Assembly: GCA_007132145.1 (NCBI GenBank)
Contig: SLPE01000162.1
Coordinates: forward strand, 1-5,736
Reading direction: 5' to 3'
Length of the DNA: 5,736 nt
From: Candidatus Izemoplasma sp.
GTDB lineage: Bacteria > Bacillota_I > Bacilli_A > Izemoplasmatales > Izemoplasmataceae
Positions 1-5,736 of the stretch are shown in pieces. The position numbers were made by a program, and so were the translations under genes. Within the stretch, counting starts at the first letter, position 1. Every line of letters begins with the position of its first letter. The notes beneath the pieces are model-generated. The model was not told where the DNA came from and did no database searches. It worked only from the letters and a program-made list of their open reading frames with translations.

Positions 1-60
1 CTGTTCAAGGGCTAAAACACGGGACGGAAAGCGGTTACTTCACATTTAGAATCGTTCGTT

Positions 61-1464
61 TCATGCTGTGGGGACGATATCCGGCGCTCGTTGCGCATCT
101 CCGGAGAACCGCGTCCGCAACATGTGCAAGAACAGTGTCACGAGCAAGACCCCTTTGATGACCGAACTGATCGTCAGCGCCCACCAGATCCCTTCGACGG
201 ACTGCATAAGGGCGACCAAGGCGAGTGCGAGAGGGATGCGGATGAGGTTCCCTCCGAACTGAATCGTCGAAGGCGCATACGTCCTTCCCAGCCCGTTGAA
301 CGCGCCGGCCGTCACGAGTTCGAGGATCATGAACAGTTGCGAGATACTCAAGATCCGTAAATAGACGATGCCGGCCGACAAAGTCGGTTCGGTATCGATG
401 AACAAGGCGAAGAGCGGCCGGGCAGCGAACAACAGCAAGGCGTTGACCGCAAGACCGTAAGGGATCAACAACATCATGCTCTGTCTGTATCCTCGTCGGA
501 TCCGCTCCATGTTTCCGGCGCCGTAGTTTTGACCGACGAACGCCGCAAGCGCGATCTGGAAGCCGGAAGCGACCATCCAACTCAACGCTTCAATCTGACT
601 GCCTATGCTCGCTACACTCGTCATCTGTGTCCCGCCGACCCGAGCGACCATGACACCGAGCATCATCGAAATGGCCGCCATGACCATGCTTTGTACGCCG
701 ACGGGCAATCCGAGGGTAAAGAGGTTGCGGACGTAGCGGATGGAGACATCCCCTAGACGTAGCACGGCCGGGCGATATCGGGAAAGGTAGACGACGACAT
801 ACGTCAACAACACGAACGATTGGGAGATGCCGGTCGCCCAGGCGGCTCCCGATACGCCCATGCCGAATGTCAAGATGAAAATCGGGTCGAGCACCATGTT
901 CAGGAGCAGTCCCGATGCAGTGATGTAAAACGTGTTGATCGTCTTTCCGAGACCGTCGTAGACGCCGTTGAACAAGTTGACGGCGAAGTAGGCCACACCG
1001 AAAGCGGAGACGATTCTCATATAACGGACGCCTTCGAGGTCGACACGCGGGTCGTCGAAGTCGAACAGGGAGAAGAACCCGTTACCGAAGAAGACGCCGT
1101 AGACGGTATACACGAAGGCGAGTGCCAACATGAGGACCAACCCGTTGACGGCGATGCGGTTGACGGCGACGGCATCGTTCTTCCCCGCCGCCTGACTGAC
1201 GCGGACGCTCGTGCCGACTTTCGCGATCAAGATGAGACCGAACCCTAGCCATGTGTAAAAGCCCGCCGTTCCTACGGCTGCGACGGCGACATTGGGGTTC
1301 AAGCCCAAACGGTCGACTTGTGCGACCCAGTACATGTCGGTGAGATTGTACGCCATCTGCACGAGACTCGTCAACAACATCGGTGCGGCGACCACCAACA
1401 GTTTCTTGAGGATGTTGCCGCGGGTCAAGTCGATTTTCTTCTTCATCGTCTTTCGTTTCGCCAT
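61..1464 (-). CDS. MATE-family multidrug/Na+(H+) antiporter
   Basis: This is a 467-residue integral membrane protein of the MATE (NorM/DinF-like) family, which exports drugs or metabolites in exchange for Na+ or H+. Its length is normal for the family (about 450). The N-lobe shows NLTDMYWV at residues 40-47 in the first helix, NGVYDGLGKT at 166-175 and LDPIFI at 192-197. The C-lobe shows FVGQNYGAGN at 309-318 and FNGLGRT at 389-395, the matching element of the pseudo-repeat. Many long hydrophobic stretches fit about 12 helices, and the last 20 residues form a hydrophilic tail. The ATG at 1464 is preferred over Met7 (1446) because GGGAG at 1474-1470 lies 5 nt upstream of it and Met7 has no comparable site. 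The gene has its own promoter and sits behind a terminator that separates it from dnaB. The substrate cannot be told from sequence. Family assignment is firm; any drug-resistance role is inference. Confidence 0.95.
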   Translation of the reverse strand: MAKRKTMKKKIDLTRGNILKKLLVVAAPMLLTSLVQMAYNLTDMYWVAQVDRLGLNPNVAVAAVGTAGFYTWLGFGLILIAKVGTSVRVSQAAGKNDAVAVNRIAVNGLVLMLALAFVYTVYGVFFGNGFFSLFDFDDPRVDLEGVRYMRIVSAFGVAYFAVNLFNGVYDGLGKTINTFYITASGLLLNMVLDPIFILTFGMGVSGAAWATGISQSFVLLTYVVVYLSRYRPAVLRLGDVSIRYVRNLFTLGLPVGVQSMVMAAISMMLGVMVARVGGTQMTSVASIGSQIEALSWMVASGFQIALAAFVGQNYGAGNMERIRRGYRQSMMLLIPYGLAVNALLLFAARPLFALFIDTEPTLSAGIVYLRILSISQLFMILELVTAGAFNGLGRTYAPSTIQFGGNLIRIPLALALVALMQSVEGIWWALTISSVIKGVLLVTLFLHMLRTRFSGDAQRAPDIVPTA

Positions 1465-1497
1465 GGTCTCTCCCGTATCTTTCTTTGTGTCTCAATC

Positions 1498-1527
1498 ATT
1501 ATGCCCGAAACAAAAGAACTTTGTCAA
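1498..1527 (-). promoter_or_regulatory. Sigma-A-type promoter of the MATE gene
   Basis: On the minus strand, a perfect -35 TTGACA (1527-1522) is followed by an 18-bp spacer and a -10 CATAAT (1503-1498). The -10 differs from consensus at one position. The expected start of transcription is near 1491, giving a leader of about 27 nt before the ATG at 1464. It lies just downstream of the dnaB terminator, so the transporter is probably transcribed independently of the gdpP-rplI-dnaB operon. Confidence 0.75.
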
Positions 1528-1533
1528 GACGCA

Positions 1534-1564
1534 CATAAGAAAACCGCGCATCGAATGCGCGGTT
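1534..1564 (-). terminator. Intrinsic terminator after dnaB
   Basis: A perfect 9-bp GC-rich stem, AACCGCGCA (1564-1556) pairing with TGCGCGGTT (1550-1542), encloses a 5-nt loop. It is followed on the minus strand by a short, interrupted T-rich tract (TTCTTAT, 1541-1535). It begins 12 nt after the dnaB stop codon and ends just before the MATE promoter. The T tract is weak, so some readthrough into the MATE gene is possible. The plus-strand side of the hairpin has no good T tract and nothing to terminate. Confidence 0.85.
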
Positions 1565-1576
1565 CCACACGGTTCT

Positions 1577-2947
1577 TCAATCGATGTCGGCGATGTCGTC
1601 TTCTGCGTCGCTGAAGGTCGCCGCGTGCGTGCGGTTACGGAAACGGCTGTATTGTTTCTTGAAAATCAGTTTGAATCCGTCGATGTTCACGGCACCTGAA
1701 CGGTTTTTCGCGATGATGATGTCGACATCGTCGGTCGTCTCCTTCTTATCACGCTCGTAATAGTCCTCGCGATAGAGGAAGACGATGACGTCCGCGTCCT
1801 GTTCGATCGAGCCGGATTCGCGCAAATCCGCGAGGATGGGTCGTTTGTCCGTCCGCGTCTCGACGCTTCGCGACAGCTGGCTCAAAGCGACGACGGGAAT
1901 CTTCAACTCGCGGGCGAGCTCCTTGAGTGTCCGCGAGATCTCCGAAACTTCCTGGACGCGGTTGGTGTGGTGTCTCGACCCCGACAACAGTTGAAGATAG
2001 TCGACGATGACGAGGTCCAGTCTGTCTTCTTGAGCGAGTTTTCGGCATTTCTGTCGAAGATCGCTCACCAAGACGGTTCCGGAATCGTCGAAATAGATGT
2101 TCAATTTGGACAGTTTGTCGTTGGCGACGGACAGTTGTTGCCATTCGATGGCGTTGAGTTGACCGGTGCGGATGTGGCTCGACAAGACGTTCGCTTCGCT
2201 TGAAAGCATTCTCCCGACGAGTTGGTCTACGCCCATCTCGAGCGAGAAGAAGGCGACGTGAGACGCTTTTTCAAGTTTTGCGACGTTGGTCGCGATGTTC
2301 AAGGCGAACGCGCTCTTTCCCATCGACGGACGTCCGGCGATGATGTAGAGTTCGCTCGGTTGCAAGCCGTAGGTGTATTGATTGAGTGTATCGAACCCGG
2401 TGTCGAGTCCCGTCACGAGCCCTTTGTGACTCTTCGCTTCCTCGATTTTCCGGATGACTTCCTGCGCCGCTTCACGAACCGGGACGAAATGTGTCGTCCG
2501 TCTGGATTTCGCAACGTCGAATACCCGTTTTTCCGCTTCGTCGATATATTCGAGCATTTCCTTGGCCGTGTAGCCGCTTTCAGAAATCTCCTTCGTCGTT
2601 TCGATCATGCGACGGACGACCGCCTTGTCTTTGACGATGTTCAAGTAGTGTTCGAGATTGGCGGTCGAAGGCGTCGTATCGGCGAGTCCGAGGATGTAGT
2701 CGGCGCCACCGGCGTCGAGAAGGAGGTCTTGCGTCTCCAACTTCGAGATCAAAGTCGTGTAATCGATATCGACCTTCTCCTCGAACAACTCCTTGATCGT
2801 GCCGTAGATCAGACGGTGACGGCGATTGAAAAAATCATCGGTTTCCAGTTTGTCGATGAGAACCTTTATCGTTCCGGGATCGATGAAGACGGCGCCGAGG
2901 ACGTTTTGCTCAGCCTCTAAACTATGTGGGGAGATCCTTTCTTCCAT
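1577..2947 (-). CDS. dnaB: Replicative DNA helicase DnaB
   Basis: This is the hexameric 5'-3' helicase that unwinds the chromosome at the replication fork (called DnaC in Bacillus subtilis). At 456 residues it has the usual full length. The N-terminal DnaB domain covers about residues 5-105, with the familiar opening PHSLEAEQNVLGA. A linker helix follows, then the RecA-like ATPase from about 175 to 435. Visible motifs are Walker A GRPSMGKS (205-212), the catalytic glutamate in FSLEM (E237), Walker B LVIVDYLQL (312-320), the sensor-like ALSQLSR (354-360), DLRESGSIEQDAD (374-386), and AKNRSG (413-418) with the probable arginine finger R416. No intein or truncation is present. The acidic C-terminal tail is short. 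It begins 1 nt after the bL9 stop codon, and its ribosome binding site lies inside the bL9 C-terminal codons, so translation is probably coupled. Gene order gdpP-rplI-dnaB is classic for Firmicutes. Confidence 0.98.
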   Translation of the reverse strand: MEERISPHSLEAEQNVLGAVFIDPGTIKVLIDKLETDDFFNRRHRLIYGTIKELFEEKVDIDYTTLISKLETQDLLLDAGGADYILGLADTTPSTANLEHYLNIVKDKAVVRRMIETTKEISESGYTAKEMLEYIDEAEKRVFDVAKSRRTTHFVPVREAAQEVIRKIEEAKSHKGLVTGLDTGFDTLNQYTYGLQPSELYIIAGRPSMGKSAFALNIATNVAKLEKASHVAFFSLEMGVDQLVGRMLSSEANVLSSHIRTGQLNAIEWQQLSVANDKLSKLNIYFDDSGTVLVSDLRQKCRKLAQEDRLDLVIVDYLQLLSGSRHHTNRVQEVSEISRTLKELARELKIPVVALSQLSRSVETRTDKRPILADLRESGSIEQDADVIVFLYREDYYERDKKETTDDVDIIIAKNRSGAVNIDGFKLIFKKQYSRFRNRTHAATFSDAEDDIADID

Positions 2948-2948
2948 G

Positions 2949-3392
2949 TCAACCCTCCACGACTTGCAGCTCGAAGGATGCCGTCACGTCTTTGTGAAGT
3001 TTCACTTCGATGCGGTATGCACCCAACGTGTCGATGGTCTCGGGTATGACGATTTTCCGTTTGTCGATGTCGAGGTCGTGTTGCTCCTTCATCGCTTCGG
3101 CGATGTGTTTCGTACTCACTTTTCCATAGAGTTTTCCCGTTTCGCCGATCTTGACCGGAAGTTTGACGGCTCGGTAGTCGATGCGTTGTTTCAGTTCTTT
3201 CATCGCTTCGACTTCAAGGCGTTCCTTCTCCTTGACACGATCGCGTTCGGCCTCGATCGATTGCAAATTCTCCGGAGTCGCTTCAATCGCTTGTTTGCTT
3301 GTGAGAAGATAGTTCCCGTAGCCGGGCGCGACGTCGATGACCTCACCTTTCTTCCCTCTGTTCTTCAAATCCGCTTTCAAAATGACTTTCAT
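2949..3392 (-). CDS. rplI: Ribosomal protein bL9, nested in-frame start inside the fusion
   Basis: The last 147 codons of the fused ORF form a complete bL9, the large-subunit protein that binds 23S rRNA at the base of the L1 stalk. The start codon ATG (3392-3390) opens the canonical MKVIL N-terminus. The N-domain (fusion residues 662-710) has GKKGEV and GYGNYLL, the latter seemingly one residue shorter than the common GYARNFL form. A charged connecting helix follows (about 700-735), then the C-domain (about 736-808) with GKLYGKVSTKHIAEA and DIDKRKIVIP, very like Bacillus/Staphylococcus bL9. Length matches the free protein (about 147-150). A strong ribosome binding site 8 nt upstream supports separate initiation at this codon. 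bL9 identity is certain. Independent production is an inference, though the usual one for this operon. Confidence 0.75.
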   Translation of the reverse strand: MKVILKADLKNRGKKGEVIDVAPGYGNYLLTSKQAIEATPENLQSIEAERDRVKEKERLEVEAMKELKQRIDYRAVKLPVKIGETGKLYGKVSTKHIAEAMKEQHDLDIDKRKIVIPETIDTLGAYRIEVKLHKDVTASFELQVVEG

Positions 3393-5375
3393 CGGCTTCT
3401 CCTCCTGTAAAACGGTTTCCAAATATTCGAGCAAGTCTTTTTTGACCGCTCCGATATCGTCGGTTTCGATTTGCGCACCGGCGTTGTTCATGTGACCTCC
3501 GCCGCCGAAGTGTTCCATGATGCGTTGGACGTTGACGCCTTCTAGACTGCGTGCACTGATGCCGATGCGGTTCGGTGCGAGTCTGCCGATGGCGAACGCG
3601 GCGAGCGTGTTGTCGATCTCAAGCAGTTCATCGGACGTCTGCGCGAGCAAGATGCGGTCGCAATCGGTGTCTTGTGGAACGACGAGCACGGAAAAGCGTT
3701 TCTTGAAGACTTCCGCAGAGCGCAAGAGGTTCGAACGGATTTGCAAGTCCTTCAACGATTCCCTGAGAATCGTCTTCGCCTTTTGCGTATCGGCACCCGC
3801 CTTGCGCAACACCGCCGCGGCTTCGAAAGTCCTCGCGCCTGTGCGGTAGGTGAAATGGTTGGTGTCGACGATGATGCCCGTGAGCATCACCGTCGCCTCG
3901 AAAGCGTTGAGTTCGATCGGCTCGTCGTAACTTTGCATCATTTCGACGATCAACTCCGTCGTGCTCGATGCATAGGGTTCGATGTACGACATGCGGGTAT
4001 CGGGAATCGAATCGCTCAGTTTACGATGATGGTCGATGACGACCCTCGCGGGGAACGCCGACAATAGCCGTGGCGCAAGGACTTGTCCTTCTGAATGGTG
4101 GTCGACGAGGACGAGGAGGCTGTCCCCGCTTGCGCGTAGGAGCGCATCGTCGGCTTCGACCAACGATTCCAGCAATCCGACATACTCGTATTCCATCAAT
4201 TTGACGATCTTCTTGACGGTTTTGTCGAGCGCATCGAAATCGAGTACGATGCCGGCTTCCTTCTTGACCGATTGACAGATCTTCAAGATGCCGAGCGCTG
4301 CACCGAAAGCGTCGGCGTCCGGATGGCGATGAGGCATGACGAAGACGCGATCGGCGTCGACGATGAGTTTTTTCAACTTCTTCGCGTTGATGCGGCTCGA
4401 GATGCGTGTCCGCTTTTCTTGCGTATTCGTGTTGCCTCCGAAATGGATCAACGGTTCTCCTTGTATGTTGATGACGACTTGGTCGCCACCCCGACTCAAG
4501 GCGAGGTCCAAGGCTTCCTTGGCGAGTTCTCCGAGTTCGTCCAAAGCGATGTGAGCGCAGGCGAATCCGCCGCTCATCGTCACCATGAGTTCGTTTTCCT
4601 TGGAAATACGGGCGATCTCGTCGAGAATCGAGAAGCGGTTCTCGATGATCGCCTCGAGATCCTTGCGTTGCATGAAAAGTTGGATGTCCGACACACTGCC
4701 GGCAACGAGATGGATGCCGACTTCATCGGCCCATGCGTCGAGGGCGCCTAGCAGTTTCCCTTGAATTTCGTTTCTTTCTTGGACATCGAGAACGCTCGCC
4801 GCATCGTTGAAGTTGTCGAGGTGAACGGCGCCGACGACAGGGGTCGCCATCGCGTATTGTCGCTTCAAGGTTTCCCGCTCTCCGACACGGAAGAAGTAGA
4901 GTGCCTGTGTCTCCTGATCGTGGATGACATCGTAATCGTGTCCATAGACCCTGAAGACCGACGGGGCGGATTTTTCGAGCGACGAAAGATGTTGATAAAG
5001 CTCTTTGTGCAACGTCTCGAGCCGACGTCCTTCAAGCACATTCTCGAAAATGGTCCTGGCCGCTTCGTTCGCCCATTCGACAGTGCCGCCTTTGTTGTAG
5101 GCGACAATGCCGACCGGCATCTCCGACATGAGTCGCTCTTCCATGCGTCGCTTGCGGACGATGAGTTTCTTGAACTCGTCGAGTCGCCTCGTCAGCGCGG
5201 CGATTCTCCTGGCGCTGTGCCTGTCTATATACGCCATGGTGAACGACAACAAGAGCGCGGCAAGGGTCGCAACCAACAAAAAGACCGGACCGAACGGGCG
5301 CTCGATGAACACAAAACCTACGACCGCGAACGTCAAAATGACGATACCGGTCGAAAAAGCGATGGTGCGTTTCAA
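2949..5375 (-). CDS. gdpP: GdpP c-di-AMP phosphodiesterase fused to ribosomal protein bL9
   Basis: This 808-residue ORF joins two normally separate proteins. Residues 1-661 are a complete GdpP (YybT), the membrane enzyme that hydrolyses cyclic di-AMP to pApA. It has two transmembrane helices (about 4-24 and 28-49), a basic helical linker, a PAS-like domain (about 84-170), a degenerate GGDEF domain (about 173-305) and a DHH-DHHA1 catalytic module (about 335-655). Catalytic residues are intact: H349, H351 and D355 in PHRHPDADAFG, D425-H426-H427, D448-H449-H450, D504 in IIVDTNHF, and GGGGH at 624-628. Residues 662-808 are a full-length bL9 in the same frame with no stop between. B. subtilis GdpP is about 659 residues, so nothing is missing at the joint. 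The start is TTG (5375-5373), preceded by GGAG (5386-5383) at 7 nt; later ATGs would remove the membrane anchor. Whether the long protein, the separate bL9 or both are made cannot be read from sequence. Confidence 0.93.
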   Translation of the reverse strand: MKRTIAFSTGIVILTFAVVGFVFIERPFGPVFLLVATLAALLLSFTMAYIDRHSARRIAALTRRLDEFKKLIVRKRRMEERLMSEMPVGIVAYNKGGTVEWANEAARTIFENVLEGRRLETLHKELYQHLSSLEKSAPSVFRVYGHDYDVIHDQETQALYFFRVGERETLKRQYAMATPVVGAVHLDNFNDAASVLDVQERNEIQGKLLGALDAWADEVGIHLVAGSVSDIQLFMQRKDLEAIIENRFSILDEIARISKENELMVTMSGGFACAHIALDELGELAKEALDLALSRGGDQVVINIQGEPLIHFGGNTNTQEKRTRISSRINAKKLKKLIVDADRVFVMPHRHPDADAFGAALGILKICQSVKKEAGIVLDFDALDKTVKKIVKLMEYEYVGLLESLVEADDALLRASGDSLLVLVDHHSEGQVLAPRLLSAFPARVVIDHHRKLSDSIPDTRMSYIEPYASSTTELIVEMMQSYDEPIELNAFEATVMLTGIIVDTNHFTYRTGARTFEAAAVLRKAGADTQKAKTILRESLKDLQIRSNLLRSAEVFKKRFSVLVVPQDTDCDRILLAQTSDELLEIDNTLAAFAIGRLAPNRIGISARSLEGVNVQRIMEHFGGGGHMNNAGAQIETDDIGAVKKDLLEYLETVLQEEKPMKVILKADLKNRGKKGEVIDVAPGYGNYLLTSKQAIEATPENLQSIEAERDRVKEKERLEVEAMKELKQRIDYRAVKLPVKIGETGKLYGKVSTKHIAEAMKEQHDLDIDKRKIVIPETIDTLGAYRIEVKLHKDVTASFELQVVEG
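2953..2958 (-). promoter_or_regulatory. dnaB ribosome binding site overlapping the end of rplI
   Basis: GGAGGG (2958-2953) lies 5 nt before the dnaB ATG (2947-2945). It overlaps the last codons (Glu, Gly) of the upstream bL9 reading frame, whose TGA occupies 2951-2949. Ribosomes finishing bL9 therefore stop directly on the dnaB start region, an arrangement typical of translational coupling. Confidence 0.85.
3401..3406 (-). promoter_or_regulatory. Internal Shine-Dalgarno for rplI within the GdpP-bL9 linker
   Basis: A perfect AGGAGG (3406-3401) lies 8 nt before the bL9 ATG. In the fusion frame the same bases encode the linker Gln-Glu-Glu (codons CAG GAG GAG), followed by Lys-Pro and the bL9 Met. 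The strength and spacing are ideal for initiation. This suggests the linker is a retained ribosome binding site and not an evolved protein hinge. Confidence 0.85.
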
Positions 5376-5382
5376 GGCGTCA

Positions 5383-5386
5383 CTCC
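5383..5386 (-). promoter_or_regulatory. gdpP ribosome binding site that fixes a TTG start
   Basis: GGAG (5386-5383) lies 7 nt before TTG (5375-5373). No ATG lies in frame between the promoter and the first membrane helix, and the next in-frame Met (residue 47) would lose both helices. TTG is therefore the best-supported start. A weak codon could keep the level of this enzyme low. Confidence 0.7.
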
Positions 5387-5430
5387 GTTCCGAAAAAAAA
5401 TATGATCCGACATCTCGTTCAGCTTAACAT

Positions 5431-5459
5431 ATTATACCATAGAGACAAGAAGATAAAAA
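5431..5459 (-). promoter_or_regulatory. Extended -10 promoter of the gdpP-rplI-dnaB operon
   Basis: On the minus strand, TGGTATAAT (5439-5431) is a perfect -10 with the TGn extension. The -35 region at 17-bp spacing is poor (TTTTTA, 5459-5454), which the extended -10 can compensate for. The predicted start of transcription is near 5424, giving a leader of about 49 nt that contains a run of eight T. It faces away from the plus-strand transporter promoter. Confidence 0.7.
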
Positions 5460-5471
5460 GGACAACGTCTA

Positions 5472-5487
5472 CATGTTCATGAGCATG
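5472..5487. promoter_or_regulatory. Imperfect 16-bp dyad between the divergent promoters
   Basis: CATGTTCA followed directly by TGAGCATG is an inverted repeat with 7 of 8 pairs matching. It sits roughly midway between the two divergent promoters, about 20 bp upstream of the plus-strand -35 and about 12 bp upstream of the minus-strand -35 region. A transcription-factor site is possible, but no regulator is visible in the window and a dyad of this quality could arise by chance. Confidence 0.3.
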
Positions 5488-5507
5488 CGAATCCCCCGCT
5501 GTGCATG

Positions 5508-5536
5508 TTGACAAACACCGGTGTAAACGCTACAAT
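5508..5536 (+). promoter_or_regulatory. Consensus sigma-A promoter of the queuosine-precursor transporter
   Basis: A perfect -35 TTGACA (5508-5513) is followed by an ideal 17-bp spacer and a -10 TACAAT (5531-5536), one mismatch from consensus. The expected start is near 5543, leaving a leader of about 35 nt before the ATG at 5578. That leader does not show a recognisable preQ1 riboswitch. Confidence 0.82.
5515..5524. promoter_or_regulatory. Perfect palindrome inside the promoter spacer (candidate operator)
   Basis: ACACCGGTGT is a perfect 10-bp palindrome lying wholly between the -35 and -10 elements of the transporter promoter. A repressor bound there would block RNA polymerase. An overlapping TGTA-N5-TACA (5522-5534) reaching into the -10 is a second possible half-site pair. 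Operator function is inference from position and symmetry only. Confidence 0.4.
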
Positions 5537-5564
5537 ACGCTTGATTGAAATCTTTACGTCAAAG

Positions 5565-5571
5565 AAAGGAG
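5565..5571 (+). promoter_or_regulatory. Ribosome binding site of the transporter gene
   Basis: AAAGGAG (5565-5571) lies 6 nt before the ATG at 5578-5580, at good strength and spacing, and selects this start. Confidence 0.85.
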
Positions 5572-5577
5572 ACGGCG

Positions 5578-5736
5578 ATGCCAAACGAGATTCTCTGGTT
5601 CATGTTCGCCTTGGTGAATTTCACCTTACTTGTTGTTTCCTACAAACTCTTCGGACGAAACGGATTGTACGCCTGGGTGGCGATGGCGACGATTCTCGCG
5701 AATCTTCAAGTCATCAAGATCGTCTCGCTTTTCTCC
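5578..5736 (+). CDS. Queuosine-precursor transporter, Vut_1/YhhQ family (partial, 5' end)
   Basis: The first 53 codons of a membrane protein are present and the gene runs off the window end. The opening MPNEILWFMFALVNF, then SYKLFGRNGLYAWVA and ATILANLQVIKIVSLF, matches my recollection of the N-terminus of Firmicutes-type Vut_1 (DUF165, YhhQ) proteins. These import the queuosine precursors preQ0/preQ1 for tRNA modification. Two hydrophobic helices are visible (about 5-24 and 30-49). The start is set by AAAGGAG 6 nt upstream, and the gene has its own strong promoter. It is divergent from gdpP, and no other queuosine gene lies in the window. The family call rests on a short segment; the missing part should carry the conserved transmembrane motifs of Vut_1. 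Confidence 0.82.
   Translation, partial: MPNEILWFMFALVNFTLLVVSYKLFGRNGLYAWVAMATILANLQVIKIVSLFS

Noticed and set aside
1..60. Possible end of a neighbouring gene or a MATE terminator at the left edge
   Set aside because: A four-codon plus-strand frame ending in TAA at 13-15 and other short frames are too short to identify. I see no hairpin with a T tract after the MATE stop.
820..1248. Plus-strand open frame (142 codons) opposite the MATE gene, rich in Asp, Glu and Val
   Set aside because: The acidic repetitive composition is the mirror of hydrophobic transporter codons; there is no start context or domain.
2222..2920. Long plus-strand open frame (232 codons) antisense to dnaB
   Set aside because: It lies wholly opposite a certain dnaB gene, shows an Arg/Asp/Val-rich composition typical of a reverse-strand shadow, and has no recognisable domain. 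CpG-rich codons on the real strand leave few stops on the other.
2949..2951. TGA read as tryptophan (mycoplasma code)
   Set aside because: All three complete genes end at TGA at the expected family length, and tryptophan is encoded by TGG in the readable genes.
4761..5405. Plus-strand open frame (214 codons) opposite the GdpP N-terminal region
   Set aside because: It is antisense to conserved membrane, PAS and GGDEF regions of GdpP. Its low-complexity Arg/Asp/Glu composition and lack of a convincing ribosome binding site mark it as a shadow.
5376..5424. Attenuator or riboswitch in the gdpP leader, suggested by eight T at 5400-5393
   Set aside because: No stable stem precedes the T run (only 3-4 bp pairings), and the leader is too short for a known c-di-AMP (ydaO-type) riboswitch.
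1..5736. CRISPR array, insertion sequence, tRNA or rRNA
   Set aside because: No regularly spaced direct repeats, terminal inverted repeats with a transposase, or tRNA/rRNA signature sequences were seen on either strand.

Overview
The window looks like chromosomal DNA from a Firmicutes-type bacterium on the Bacilli side. The evidence is the gene order gdpP - rplI - dnaB, the strong AGGAGG-type ribosome binding sites, sigma-A-type promoters, and a Staphylococcus/Bacillus-like bL9. Base composition is near balanced by eye (not computed) and CpG-containing codons are common, so this is not a typical AT-rich relative. All three complete genes end in TGA, so the standard stop-codon meaning applies and the TGA=Trp code of mycoplasmas does not. 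A placement near the Acholeplasma/Erysipelotrichia branches is only a guess.

Layout, right to left on the minus strand: an extended -10 promoter (5431-5439) drives one long ORF (5375-2949). It encodes a full-length membrane c-di-AMP phosphodiesterase (GdpP) joined in frame to a full-length ribosomal protein bL9. One base after its stop codon dnaB begins (2947-1577), followed by an intrinsic terminator (1534-1564). A separate promoter (1498-1527) then drives a MATE-family efflux transporter (1464-61). Positions 1-60 hold nothing I can assign.

On the plus strand, a consensus promoter (5508-5536) starts a divergent gene at 5578. It encodes a queuosine-precursor transporter of the Vut_1/YhhQ family and is cut by the window end. 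The 202-base divergent intergenic region holds both promoters, a perfect 10-bp palindrome inside the transporter promoter, and an imperfect 16-bp dyad midway between the promoters.

The most notable point is the GdpP-bL9 fusion. The linker between the two proteins is itself a near-ideal Shine-Dalgarno sequence, 8 nt ahead of the normal bL9 start codon. The locus can therefore plausibly make both a membrane-anchored GdpP-bL9 protein and free bL9. Removing a single T from a four-T run just upstream would restore an ordinary ATGA overlap between two separate genes, so the fusion needs checking against an indel or sequencing error. The rest of the window is ordinary chromosomal housekeeping content.
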